Below, piece by piece: positions 6,480 through 13,344 of a DNA stretch of 32,726 nt (positions are counted from its first letter, which is position 1; every line of letters begins with the position of its first letter). The stretch covers positions 1 to 32,726 of IMG/VR virus record IMGVR_UViG_3300025108_000219; one strand, given 5' to 3'. The notes beneath the pieces were generated by a model. The model saw only the letters and a list, made by a program, of their open reading frames with translations, did not search any database and was not told where the DNA came from. The position numbers were made by a program, and so were the translations under genes. Source of the stretch: a virus.

Positions 6480-7057
6480 CAGATCATGCTCTCGCTAGTC
6501 CTGATGGATTGGTGGACGTGATCGAGTTCACGTTGTGTTCAATCCAAGCTGGATTGAGTACAATCAAATTGCAACGCAAAGACATTGCGAAGGTAGGATT
6601 CCCTTCGAGATTCCTTTGGGGAAAGAAGCGAGAGGGATTGCAGTACGCAATGAAGCACAGAGAGAGACTCTGGAGTAAGCTTGTAGCATTGCGAGAGACT
6701 TCATACGATGAAGTAGAAACGGTCTGTGATGCGGTAGATCTATTGGAGACAGTGCCAAATCTAGGACTAGCAAAAGCGTCATTCGTGGCACAGATGCTAG
6801 GGTTCAACGTAGCATGCCTTGACAGTCACAATCTTAAGAGGGCAGGAAAGACAGCAGCTTTCACCAGCTTGCCCAAGACCCTGAAACCTAAGACTAGGCG
6901 TAAGAAAATCGTGCGATACGTGACCTTCTGTCAAGAGAGGGGCAGTGAGTACTGGTGGAATAGCTGGTGCGATTACGTAGCTGGCAACAAAGCCAACAGA
7001 GATCTAGATACTGGTGACTTAGTGTCACGGTATCACGTGCAAGCAGTAAAAATGTAA
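6452..7057 (+). CDS. HhH-GPD (DNA glycosylase-like) protein
   Basis: A full AAGGAGGT ribosome-binding site precedes ATG. Residues 100-112 (TVPNLGLAKASFV) form a helix-hairpin-helix, followed by MLGFNVACLDSHNLKR, where D124 sits at the position of the catalytic Asp in the EndoIII/MutY/AlkA superfamily (VDTH in endonuclease III). The Lys that makes bifunctional glycosylase/lyases lies one residue later than usual (LAKAS against GRKTA), so AP-lyase activity is doubtful. There is no C-terminal iron-sulphur Cys cluster. At 201 aa it is about the size of a minimal domain. A role in removing modified or damaged bases, or in binding a host base modification, is possible; activity is not proven by sequence. 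Confidence 0.65.
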   Translation: MYSRDCREIADHALASPDGLVDVIEFTLCSIQAGLSTIKLQRKDIAKVGFPSRFLWGKKREGLQYAMKHRERLWSKLVALRETSYDEVETVCDAVDLLETVPNLGLAKASFVAQMLGFNVACLDSHNLKRAGKTAAFTSLPKTLKPKTRRKKIVRYVTFCQERGSEYWWNSWCDYVAGNKANRDLDTGDLVSRYHVQAVKM

Positions 7058-7078
7058 CCTAACAAAGGAGAAAACAAA

Positions 7079-7333
7079 ATGAGTAAATACAATACAATCG
7101 AGAACGCGAAATACGCTGAGGGATATTCGGTATACGAGATCGGAACTTACGGGAGATCTAGTGTACTGGCGGGACAGACTAAGAAAACATTAGTCGAGAT
7201 ATTCGACACGATAGAAGAGGCTAAGGAGTGTTATCCGAAAGCTGACTTTGGGTACTTCGATGCGAACAACACTTTCGGACACTTGCCTGGGTCTGATCAT
7301 CTTGATGGACAGGGGGGAGCATGGGGAGAATAG
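7079..7333 (+). CDS. hypothetical early protein, 84 aa
   Basis: A strong AAAGGAG ribosome-binding site lies eight bases before ATG. The protein has YSVYEIGTYGRSSVLAG early and a C-terminus rich in Gly and Asp (FGHLPGSDHLDGQGGAWGE). Acidic and soluble. The last 13 bases overlap the next small gene. Function unknown. Confidence 0.65.
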   Translation: MSKYNTIENAKYAEGYSVYEIGTYGRSSVLAGQTKKTLVEIFDTIEEAKECYPKADFGYFDANNTFGHLPGSDHLDGQGGAWGE

Positions 7334-7482
7334 AAACGACAAAAGAAGAAGCCGAGTGGGAGGAGGCTTGGCGTGACAAGAGAAGGGAGAAGCAACGCGA
7401 GGCAATGCAGACCCTTCGCGAGAGCATGAGGGATTGGGCAAAACAATCCTTGACAGAGACTAAAACCAATGAAAATAGATAG
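7321..7482 (+). CDS. hypothetical early micro-protein, 53 aa, charged helix
   Basis: A short gene starting MGRIETTKEEAEWEEAW, directly behind a GGGGGGAGC ribosome-binding site and overlapping the preceding gene. It is almost all charged residues with Trp at regular spacing and predicts a single long amphipathic helix (KRREKQREAMQTLRESM). The overlap at both ends (13 bases upstream, 14 downstream) fits the dense packing of the operon. Function unknown. Confidence 0.5.
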   Translation: MGRIETTKEEAEWEEAWRDKRREKQREAMQTLRESMRDWAKQSLTETKTNENR

Positions 7483-7741
7483 TATGGAAAGAGAAATAGA
7501 AATAACGAACGGAGAAGGGCAAACCTTCTACATCACGTACGAAATTGAGGCTTCCGAGCCTCGTACCTTGGAACATCCTGGCGTAGAGGGAAGCATCGAA
7601 ATACTCGGAGCTTCTAACGCGAAGGGCAGCGAGTGCCACCTGAGCAATGAAATCTTGGAAGAAATGGTAGAGCGAGAGCTTGAGAGCTACGCAGAAGATG
7701 CAGCAATCGACAACTGGGAGGACAATCAACATGAGAATTAA
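7469..7741 (+). CDS. hypothetical early protein, 90 aa, acidic
   Basis: A strongly acidic protein: a beta-rich first half (REIEITNGEGQTFYITYEIE) and an acidic helical tail (ILEEMVERELESYAEDAA). The beta part with a Gly turn recalls small phage proteins of unknown function. Its end overlaps the next gene by 11 bases. The acidity would fit a DNA mimic, but this is only a possibility. Confidence 0.6.
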   Translation: MKIDSMEREIEITNGEGQTFYITYEIEASEPRTLEHPGVEGSIEILGASNAKGSECHLSNEILEEMVERELESYAEDAAIDNWEDNQHEN

Positions 7742-7967
7742 AACAAAATCTTATCACTGGGAGTTTCATGCTCCCAAGAAAGAGAAAGACAGAGTGTTAA
7801 AAATCTTAGACGCAAGCTTGGATCGAGAGATTCAATGGGACACAGATATGGCAGCCGTTGGCTTAGAGAGTCGCAAGCTAGAGGCCAAGCGGAAATGCCA
7901 AGAGAGGCGCGAGAAACGCGAGAGAATGGCTAAAAGCCTTGAAGATAACGGGGGGAAAGAGAGATGA
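7731..7967 (+). CDS. hypothetical early protein, 78 aa, basic
   Basis: The start is set at ATG 7731 (MRIKTKSYHWEF) rather than an earlier in-frame ATG buried in the previous gene. The C-terminal half is a dense Lys/Arg/Glu helix (KRKCQERREKRERMAKSL), suggesting nucleic-acid or protein binding. The stop overlaps the start of the lysozyme-like gene by ATGA. Function unknown. Confidence 0.55.
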   Translation: MRIKTKSYHWEFHAPKKEKDRVLKILDASLDREIQWDTDMAAVGLESRKLEAKRKCQERREKRERMAKSLEDNGGKER

Positions 7968-8329
7968 CACTAAGCAAGCTTATAATTGCTCTCATCATGG
8001 TAGAGAGCGGGGGAGATCCAGATGCCATTGGAGACAACGGGCTAGCGTTCGGATGTTTGCAGCTTCATGCTGCTTACGTACAGGACGCAGGGGAGTACGC
8101 TGGGAAAGATTGGGTGCATGAGGACGCATTCGATACCGACACAGCAAAGCAAATCGTACAGGCTTACATGGCACGGTACGCTACAGAAAAAAGGCTAGGA
8201 CGGGCTCCGACTGTTGAGGACGTATCTAGGATTCACAACGGAGGCCCGAACGGACACAAGAAATCAGCTACGGATGGGTACTGGAAAAAAGTTAAAAAAA
8301 GTCTTGAAGAACTAAGAACTAACAGCTAA
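7964..8329 (+). CDS. lysozyme/transglycosylase-like protein (candidate endolysin)
   Basis: The N-terminus carries the soluble lytic transglycosylase/goose-lysozyme pattern: a helix ending in the catalytic Glu (MVESGG, E14), then DNGLAFGCLQL (about residues 24-34), matching the family's A-x-G-x-x-Q-I motif. RIHNGGPNG follows at residues 89-97. These enzymes cleave the MurNAc-GlcNAc bonds of peptidoglycan. Hydrophobic residues at 5-12 are too few for a signal peptide, so it would need a holin for export. It lies in the early arm rather than beside the holin-like genes at 28.8-29.3 kb. A role other than lysis cannot be excluded. Confidence 0.7.
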   Translation: MTLSKLIIALIMVESGGDPDAIGDNGLAFGCLQLHAAYVQDAGEYAGKDWVHEDAFDTDTAKQIVQAYMARYATEKRLGRAPTVEDVSRIHNGGPNGHKKSATDGYWKKVKKSLEELRTNS

Positions 8330-8339
8330 CAATAATAAT

Positions 8340-8708
8340 ATGAAATACAGAACACTACACGAAAAGGAGTACAAGTTTGAAAAATCACCCTCATTAGAGG
8401 GCTGGGATCTATATCCCGAAGAAGCCGCTGACATACACTCTGCCTTAGACGATTACGCTAAGAGCTTATTAAGAATTGCTATGAGGGAAATCACCGCAGA
8501 CTGGGGGCCGAGTGGCCTCACGATTTCATTTTCGAATGATTACTTCCAAGGTATTGAAATAAGTTACGAGGATTGCATAAGTGCTATAGCTGAGGCTGCC
8601 TACGAATACGATAAAGATGATACTTATGACCCTGGCCAATGTTCATTGAATTGTAAAATAACAGAACTAGAGGATACCCTAGAACTTCTTAAATCTTTCA
8701 AGAAATAA
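8340..8708 (+). CDS. hypothetical early protein, 122 aa
   Basis: An acidic protein with aromatic residues (SLEGWDLYPEEAADIHSAL), a middle part ISFSNDYFQGIEISYEDC and a C-terminal coiled-coil-like helix (CKITELEDTLELLKSFKK). There is no clear ribosome-binding site in the short AT-rich gap before it (aacaataataat). No family recognised. Confidence 0.6.
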   Translation: MKYRTLHEKEYKFEKSPSLEGWDLYPEEAADIHSALDDYAKSLLRIAMREITADWGPSGLTISFSNDYFQGIEISYEDCISAIAEAAYEYDKDDTYDPGQCSLNCKITELEDTLELLKSFKK

Positions 8709-8726
8709 AAGCTAACAATAATAAAT

Positions 8727-9026
8727 ATGGAAAACACACACACACACACACACATAGCACTCGATGGAGTGCTTGTAGATATAGCAGAGATCCGAAAGGA
8801 TGTCATGAACGGGCATCGAGAAGGTGCTGATCAGCAGCTCTGTAGCTTGGAGAGTACCATCAAGTCTATCCAACGGGAGCAGCTCCCAGTGGACGCAGGG
8901 GACGATTCTGACTCAGATGACGAGCAGTTTAAGAAAACAATGTCTAGCGCGCGAACCACAATCGGGACGTTCTTCGATGACCTCAGGGACATTTACGAGC
9001 CAAAGGAGTGCAATTTAAAGCCATAA
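8727..9026 (+). CDS. hypothetical early protein, 99 aa, starting with a His-Thr dinucleotide repeat
   Basis: The protein begins MENTHTHTHIALDG because a CA dinucleotide run lies at codons 3-10. The rest is helical and acidic (DAGDDSDSDDEQ). A two-base change in the run would shift the frame within the first ten codons, so the gene could be switched by slippage. It follows the previous gene after a short AT-rich gap similar to the one at 8330-8339. Function unknown. Confidence 0.55.
   Translation: MENTHTHTHIALDGVLVDIAEIRKDVMNGHREGADQQLCSLESTIKSIQREQLPVDAGDDSDSDDEQFKKTMSSARTTIGTFFDDLRDIYEPKECNLKP
8734..8754 (+). repeat. (AC)n microsatellite at the 5' end of a gene
   Basis: Twenty-one bases of uninterrupted AC dinucleotide start just seven bases after the start codon begins. 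Such runs are prone to polymerase slippage. Here slippage would frameshift the 99-aa gene. Confidence 0.9.
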
Positions 9027-9028
9027 AT

Positions 9029-9394
9029 ATGAGAAGAGCAAATGATACATGGGACGATCTTGGCAAGTACACCTCTGGCTACCGATGGGTGGTAGTTCAC
9101 GGAGACGAGCCACTATCTTTTTCGAAAACAACCGACAACGCACGAGTTCGTCTGTCGAAATCAAGAACGCAGAACCCAGAAATTAAGGATGATCTTGAGA
9201 TTATCGCTATTGAAACAGGGTTCACTATTCCCGATCACATCAGCGATGAAAAGGTTCTAGCGGAAATCAAACGCATAACGGATCTCCTCGTGCCAGTCAC
9301 AAAAGAGGAAGAGGATACGGTAAAGGAGGTTGCACTTAACAACGTAATGATGCAAGATCTTAAACACATAATCAAAAACGCCTCCACCGAATGA
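9029..9394 (+). CDS. hypothetical early protein, 121 aa
   Basis: ATG 9029 (MRRANDTWDDLGKY) was chosen over an in-frame GTG at 9008, because GTG has no ribosome-binding site and would overlap the previous gene. The protein has a beta-rich first half (SGYRWVVVHGDEPLSFS) and a helical acidic second half. The stop overlaps the next start by ATGA. No family recognised. Confidence 0.55.
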   Translation: MRRANDTWDDLGKYTSGYRWVVVHGDEPLSFSKTTDNARVRLSKSRTQNPEIKDDLEIIAIETGFTIPDHISDEKVLAEIKRITDLLVPVTKEEEDTVKEVALNNVMMQDLKHIIKNASTE

Positions 9395-9540
9395 TGATAG
9401 ACAAAGAAAGAGAGCGAATAATAATCGCTAAGAACCTCAGGAAAATTAAACAATCAAACGTACTGTTCGCCATTAGGTGCTGGACTACGTTGATTATGAT
9501 GCTAGCTATTATAGCCTTTACGACATGGATGATTCTTTAA
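9391..9540 (+). CDS. small single-TM membrane protein, 49 aa (possible holin)
   Basis: A charged N-terminus (MMIDKERERIIIAKNLRKIK) is followed by one hydrophobic segment at about residues 34-49 (LIMMLAIIAFTTWMIL) running to the C-terminus. The ATGA overlap with the preceding gene supports expression. Size and topology fit a small single-span holin or other membrane accessory of lysis, and a lysozyme-like gene lies 1.1 kb upstream in the same operon. It could equally be a host-takeover membrane protein. Confidence 0.5.
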   Translation: MMIDKERERIIIAKNLRKIKQSNVLFAIRCWTTLIMMLAIIAFTTWMIL

Positions 9541-9758
9541 AATCACTAGGACTCGACACGGATCAGTTGACTACCTGCTTAGGTTGTCACTGGGAGATGG
9601 AGAAGCTGGATTATTACCTTGATAGGCTCGTTCAGTGCCTCCTAGAGAACAGAGTTCCTAAGATCCTAGCCTTGGCCTTGATTGACGAAGCGGAGGACGG
9701 TAAGAAGGAACTCAGGAAAATCTTCGATGATCTGCACAGGAAGGAGAACAGGGCTTGA
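9525..9758 (+). CDS. hypothetical early protein, about 77 aa
   Basis: The frame is open from a GTG at 9477, but that would overlap the membrane-protein gene by 64 bases. ATG 9525 (MDDSLKSLGLDTDQL) gives a 16-base overlap and is preferred, though neither has a good ribosome-binding site. The protein contains C-x-x-C (TTCLGCHWEMEKLDYYL) and a helical C-terminus. A lone C-x-x-C is not enough to call a zinc site. Function unknown. Confidence 0.5.
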   Translation: MDDSLKSLGLDTDQLTTCLGCHWEMEKLDYYLDRLVQCLLENRVPKILALALIDEAEDGKKELRKIFDDLHRKENRA

Positions 9759-9764
9759 CACGTA

Positions 9765-9773
9765 TGTTATGAT
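9765..9773 (+). promoter_or_regulatory. possible extended -10 promoter before the helicase leader
   Basis: TGTTATGAT matches the extended -10 form TGnTATAAT with one mismatch. There is no -35 at the correct distance. It would start a transcript near 9780 leading into the structured tract and the helicase gene. Confidence 0.3.
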
Positions 9774-9903
9774 GCTCTCCGAAAGTTCAGTCGCGCCCTT
9801 AGCCTTGAGATCAGGCGTACCGAAATGGTACAAGGGACATCGGTTTCTAGGAGTAGCCAACCTAGATTGTAAAACGTATCGCATTGCGATGCTAACATCC
9901 TGA
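9769..9903 (+). CDS. possible micro-protein, 44 aa
   Basis: An ATG frame (MMLSESSVAPLALRSGVPKW at the start) stays open for 44 codons and has a natural-looking composition with W, Y, K and aliphatic residues in its middle (KGHRFLGVANLDCKTY). No ribosome-binding site is visible, and the proposed -10 overlaps its start. It may be real or may be chance within a structured non-coding tract (small hairpins at 9817-9831, 9846-9866 and 9878-9890). Confidence 0.25.
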   Translation: MMLSESSVAPLALRSGVPKWYKGHRFLGVANLDCKTYRIAMLTS

Positions 9904-10161
9904 CTCAAGAGAATCATAGTGACGTACCGAGTTCTCGCAGGAAACAGCTCTACCTTTTTGACTCATTACACGGATCAAGGATAGACGGTTAGTCCCTCTC
10001 GTGGGGCTAACTGTGTCCAGATACCTTCGATCTATTAACGGATTATAGGACAGGCAAGTTTACCGCCGATAAGACTACCCTCTTATGGGCGGTTCAAGAA
10101 AACAAAATACTTACTTCTTAAAAACTAAGCTTTTCAAGAAGTTTAAAAACAAAGGACTAAC
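9904..10161 (+). other. structured non-coding leader upstream of the helicase gene
   Basis: No gene is seen in 258 bases, but three strong hairpins are. At 9985-9996 with 10003-10014 there is a 12-bp stem (ACGGTTAGTCCC) with two G:U pairs and a 6-base loop. At 10062-10093 ACCGCC, ATAAGA and their complements pair around a single G:G mismatch and a 6-base loop. At 10113-10142 ACTTCTT pairs with AAGAAGT. None is followed by a T-run, so they are not simple terminators. TGACTCA occurs at 9901-9907 and 9959-9965. The tract ends at an AAGGA ribosome-binding site for the helicase. It could be a regulatory leader, a small RNA or a replication origin. Confidence 0.45.
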
Positions 10162-11517
10162 ATGGGATTAACAGCAGAACAACAGCACGTAATGCAATGT
10201 ATGCTTACAGGTAGACAAGGAGGAAGACTCATCTGCTTTGGATCAGCAGGTACAGGTAAGTCGTATCTGATAAGAGAAATCATGAACACATTCGGTAGTA
10301 CTATCCTGGCTGCACCTACAGGCAGAGCAGCTACGATCATTGGAGGCAGTACAATACATAAGTTGTTCGGGATACCATCAAATGATCCTATCAATCCTAA
10401 TTTCGAAGACAATCCAGTACACAGGCAGAGATTCAACGATCCAGCTTGCAGGTACTTCGGAGGCAGCAGGAAGGAAGTACTTCAGAAATGCTCATGGATT
10501 GTACTGGACGAGATCGGTATGGTACGATGTGATCACCTTGACTTCATCGAAGCAGCGTTACGTAAAGCTCGTGGATCGTTCGAGCCTTTCGGTGGAGCTA
10601 AGATACTTTGCGTCGGTGACATAGGACAGCTACCTCCAGTAGCTCAAGGTAAAGATGCAGTCATCTTGAAGGAGTACGGCTACGATGCTCCGTTCGGATT
10701 GATGCAGAGCAACTCGATCAATAAAGACTTCCACCACACGAGTCTTACTAAGGTTATTCGACAAGAGAATCCTATCGAGGCTAACATTCTGAATCGAGTT
10801 CGCGTAGGTGAACAGACTAAAATTGATATCGATTATTTGAATACACGTGTGCAATCTCCTGATAGTAAGGCAGTTATACTGACTCCCCTCAGAAGGATAC
10901 GTGACAAGATCAATAAATTAAAACTCAGTGAGATAAAAGGTACACTGCTTTGCTTCTCCGCTACACGCACTGGATCTTACAGGAAGAAGGAAGACAAGGA
11001 TCTACCCATCGAAGAGAACATACACCTGAAGGAGAACTGTAGGGTAGTGATCAAGGCGAACATGACGTACAAGATCAAGGGAGTGATGCAGCGTTTAGTG
11101 AACGGAGATACTGGGATCTTCTACGGTCTTGATAAGAAAGGTCGCATGATTATTCACAGGGATTCCGACAACAGTATAGTTTACCTGAAGCCTAAGAAGT
11201 ACGAAGACAGCAAGCCTAAGATCAAGGTGCAGGATGGAGAGGAAAAGGTTGTAGACGAGAGTAAGGGACAGTACATCCAGTACCCTATCCAGCTCGGTTA
11301 CAGCATGACGATCCACGCATCGCAAGGCAGTACCCTTAACAAGGTACACCTGCAAATGCCAAGGCAATCTTCAATGGCCCCTGGCCTAACTTACACAGCA
11401 CTCAGTAGAATTAAATCGTTTAACGACTTGACATTATCAAGGAAGTTAAGACACTACGATATATGGAGCGAGGTCACGGCCTCTATCCAGCAGCAACAGT
11501 ACGAGTTTAATTACTAG
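10162..11517 (+). CDS. Pif1/RecD2-like superfamily 1B DNA helicase
   Basis: A 451-aa helicase expected to unwind DNA 5'-to-3' with ATP. The motifs are in order: Q-motif-like LTAEQQ at the start, Walker A GSAGTGKS (27-34), motif Ia APTGRAA (51-57), Walker B VLDEIGM (114-120), motif III GDIGQLPPV (152-160), TIHASQGST (about 385, motif V region) and YTALSR (about 411-416, motif VI). This is the Pif1/Dda/RecD2 pattern. It is the largest replication gene in the arm. No DnaB-type helicase, primase or DNA polymerase accompanies it, so it probably works with host replication proteins, at an origin or in recombination-dependent replication. Confidence 0.9.
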   Translation: MGLTAEQQHVMQCMLTGRQGGRLICFGSAGTGKSYLIREIMNTFGSTILAAPTGRAATIIGGSTIHKLFGIPSNDPINPNFEDNPVHRQRFNDPACRYFGGSRKEVLQKCSWIVLDEIGMVRCDHLDFIEAALRKARGSFEPFGGAKILCVGDIGQLPPVAQGKDAVILKEYGYDAPFGLMQSNSINKDFHHTSLTKVIRQENPIEANILNRVRVGEQTKIDIDYLNTRVQSPDSKAVILTPLRRIRDKINKLKLSEIKGTLLCFSATRTGSYRKKEDKDLPIEENIHLKENCRVVIKANMTYKIKGVMQRLVNGDTGIFYGLDKKGRMIIHRDSDNSIVYLKPKKYEDSKPKIKVQDGEEKVVDESKGQYIQYPIQLGYSMTIHASQGSTLNKVHLQMPRQSSMAPGLTYTALSRIKSFNDLTLSRKLRHYDIWSEVTASIQQQQYEFNY

Positions 11518-11568
11518 TACACAAAAGACAGTTCACCATCACAACAAAAACAAGAAATCAATAAACAC

Positions 11569-12264
11569 ATGAGAAAAACACGATACTACAGTAAGAAATT
11601 TGACGGAGTTTTCTTCGCTAAATGCGCTAAAGATGATTCAGACCCTACGGTACAGGACGGTCGGATCGAACGCCCTTGGAAACGAGGCAAAGATGAAGGC
11701 ATCCACGTTGGCTGGGAGTCTAAGACTATCAGAGGATTCATCGAGTCTATGTACATACAGAAGTTCGATTCAGGAGATACCCAGCTCTGCGTAGGGGTAC
11801 AAACTGAAGACGGAGTTGACGTTCTTCAGATGCCACTGCTTAACAAGTGGAACTCGATGAACGATGACGTTGTTACAATTGCTATGCGGCATGACGCTAT
11901 CCAATTAGAGTTCCCTGTAGAGTTCTCTATCTACGTGGGTAACGCTAAGCCAACTGGTTACAGACCTTGCTACCTTAACATTAAGCAAGCTAACAAACCT
12001 GTATGGCAAACGTACAAGAAGACAGACAAGTTCAGCTACGAGGGAGTCCCTGATGTAGTTAAGGAAGAAGGCATTGCTGGAACTGAGTACAACTCTAAGG
12101 CTCGTGATAAGTTCCTGAAGGAAAAGCTTGATGAGCTTATCGCCAACGTGGACTCATTGAACAGAAAGGCTGAACGCCCTAGCACTCCAGCGGAAGAAGC
12201 TAAAAGCATTCCTGCTACAGCAAACGCCGCTGACTCTAACGACGAGGACGATTTCGAATGGTAG
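11569..12264 (+). CDS. candidate single-stranded DNA-binding protein
   Basis: A 231-aa protein with a beta-rich body (VGWESKTIRGFIESMYIQKF, then VEFSIYVG) and a low-complexity linker rich in Ala, Pro and Ser. It ends in an acidic tail with an aromatic terminus, SNDEDDFEW. Acidic tails ending in F or W are the hallmark of SSB and of T7 gp2.5, where they recruit replication partners. It lies directly after the helicase. The OB-fold itself is not evident by eye, so the call rests on tail, size and neighbours. Confidence 0.55.
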   Translation: MRKTRYYSKKFDGVFFAKCAKDDSDPTVQDGRIERPWKRGKDEGIHVGWESKTIRGFIESMYIQKFDSGDTQLCVGVQTEDGVDVLQMPLLNKWNSMNDDVVTIAMRHDAIQLEFPVEFSIYVGNAKPTGYRPCYLNIKQANKPVWQTYKKTDKFSYEGVPDVVKEEGIAGTEYNSKARDKFLKEKLDELIANVDSLNRKAERPSTPAEEAKSIPATANAADSNDEDDFEW

Positions 12265-12686
12265 CCATGAGTACACCTAAATGGATTCAGGGCAAGGTTC
12301 TCGCTCAGATGTACAAAGATGGAGCGAACAAGTTCAAGCTTGAGCGTAAGGATGGCAGTACATTTGGTCTTAGGTACGTAGGTTCTCGCATGAGCGATTA
12401 CGAGGTAGGCACTGAGCTGTTCGCAACTAATGCTACCGTTTACAAGGACGGTAAGGTTAAGGTGTACAGCACAGAAGATCCTCCTAAGCTTAAGCTTAAA
12501 GAAGACACTCACACGTACGTAAACAGAGAGGGCGAAGTACAAAAAGCCCCAATGGTACGTGAGATTAGTACAGAGGAACTCATCCTATCTGGGATTGAGT
12601 TAATGCTGGTGAACACCTTAGACAAGGAGTTGCCAGAGGTAAGAATCTTAATGCAAGAGCTAGCATTCCAACGCATTTCTGGTTAG
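12258..12686 (+). CDS. hypothetical replication-region protein, 142 aa
   Basis: Overlaps the SSB-like gene by 7 bases; ATG 12258 and ATG 12267 are both possible starts, with no ribosome-binding site to decide. The first 60 residues are beta-rich (KWIQGKVLAQMYKDGANKFK, then DGSTFGLRYVG), perhaps a small OB-like or SH3-like fold. The C-terminus is helical. Coupling to the SSB-like gene suggests a role in DNA metabolism, but this is inference. Confidence 0.6.
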   Translation: MVAMSTPKWIQGKVLAQMYKDGANKFKLERKDGSTFGLRYVGSRMSDYEVGTELFATNATVYKDGKVKVYSTEDPPKLKLKEDTHTYVNREGEVQKAPMVREISTEELILSGIELMLVNTLDKELPEVRILMQELAFQRISG

Positions 12687-12696
12687 TGTTATTGTT

Positions 12697-13344
12697 ATGT
12701 CTGTAGTTTTAGCCATCGGGGATTTGCATGAACCTTTCTGCTTAGATAAGTATCTAAGGTTCTGCAAGAACGTAGATCGTAAAGCTGGTTGCAACAAAGT
12801 TGTATTCATCGGTGATGTCATCGATAACCATTACAGCAGCTACCACGAGACCGACCCCGATGGCTATTCTGCTGGCGAGGAACTAGACAGGGCTATACAA
12901 AGGATAGGTAAGTGGTACAGGGCTTTCCCTGATGCTTACGTATGTATAGGTAATCACGATAGGCTGGTACACAGGAAGGCTTACACGGCAGGAATCTCTA
13001 AGCGGTGGGTACGGGAGTACAACGAAGTGCTTGAGGCTCCTGGCTGGAACTTTGTTGAGAGCGTAACTATTGACGGTGTAGTGTACTGTCATGGAGACGG
13101 CAAGAAAGCGATCCAAAGGGCGAAGCAAGATATGCAATCAGTTGTCCAAGGGCACTACCACTCTGAGTGCTACGTTCAGTGGCACACGGGAGCTAAGTGT
13201 AAGGTGTTCGGTATGCAGTTAGGATCTGGGATAGACAAAGACAGTTACGCTATGGCTTACGGGAAGTACGGGCCTCATCCAGCTATAGGATGTGGAGCTG
13301 TACAACACGGTAAGGTAGCTACAAGTTACTTAATGGATTTATGA
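12697..13344 (+). CDS. calcineurin-like metallophosphoesterase
   Basis: The metal-binding motifs of the family are all present: GDLH (8-11), GDVIDNH (39-45), GNHD (85-88), CHGD (131-134) and GHYHSE (152-157). These enzymes use two metal ions to hydrolyse phosphodiesters or phosphomonoesters. At 215 aa it is a compact single-domain form, as often found in phage early regions. The substrate is not predictable and could be a nucleotide or a nucleic-acid end. Its stop overlaps the next start by ATGA. Confidence 0.85.
   Translation: MSVVLAIGDLHEPFCLDKYLRFCKNVDRKAGCNKVVFIGDVIDNHYSSYHETDPDGYSAGEELDRAIQRIGKWYRAFPDAYVCIGNHDRLVHRKAYTAGISKRWVREYNEVLEAPGWNFVESVTIDGVVYCHGDGKKAIQRAKQDMQSVVQGHYHSECYVQWHTGAKCKVFGMQLGSGIDKDSYAMAYGKYGPHPAIGCGAVQHGKVATSYLMDL

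Noticed and set aside
9904-10161. A group I intron
   Set aside because: Complementary TAGTC and GACTA words exist but in the wrong order for the P7 helix, the tract is not inside a gene, and no splice-site context or intron endonuclease is present.
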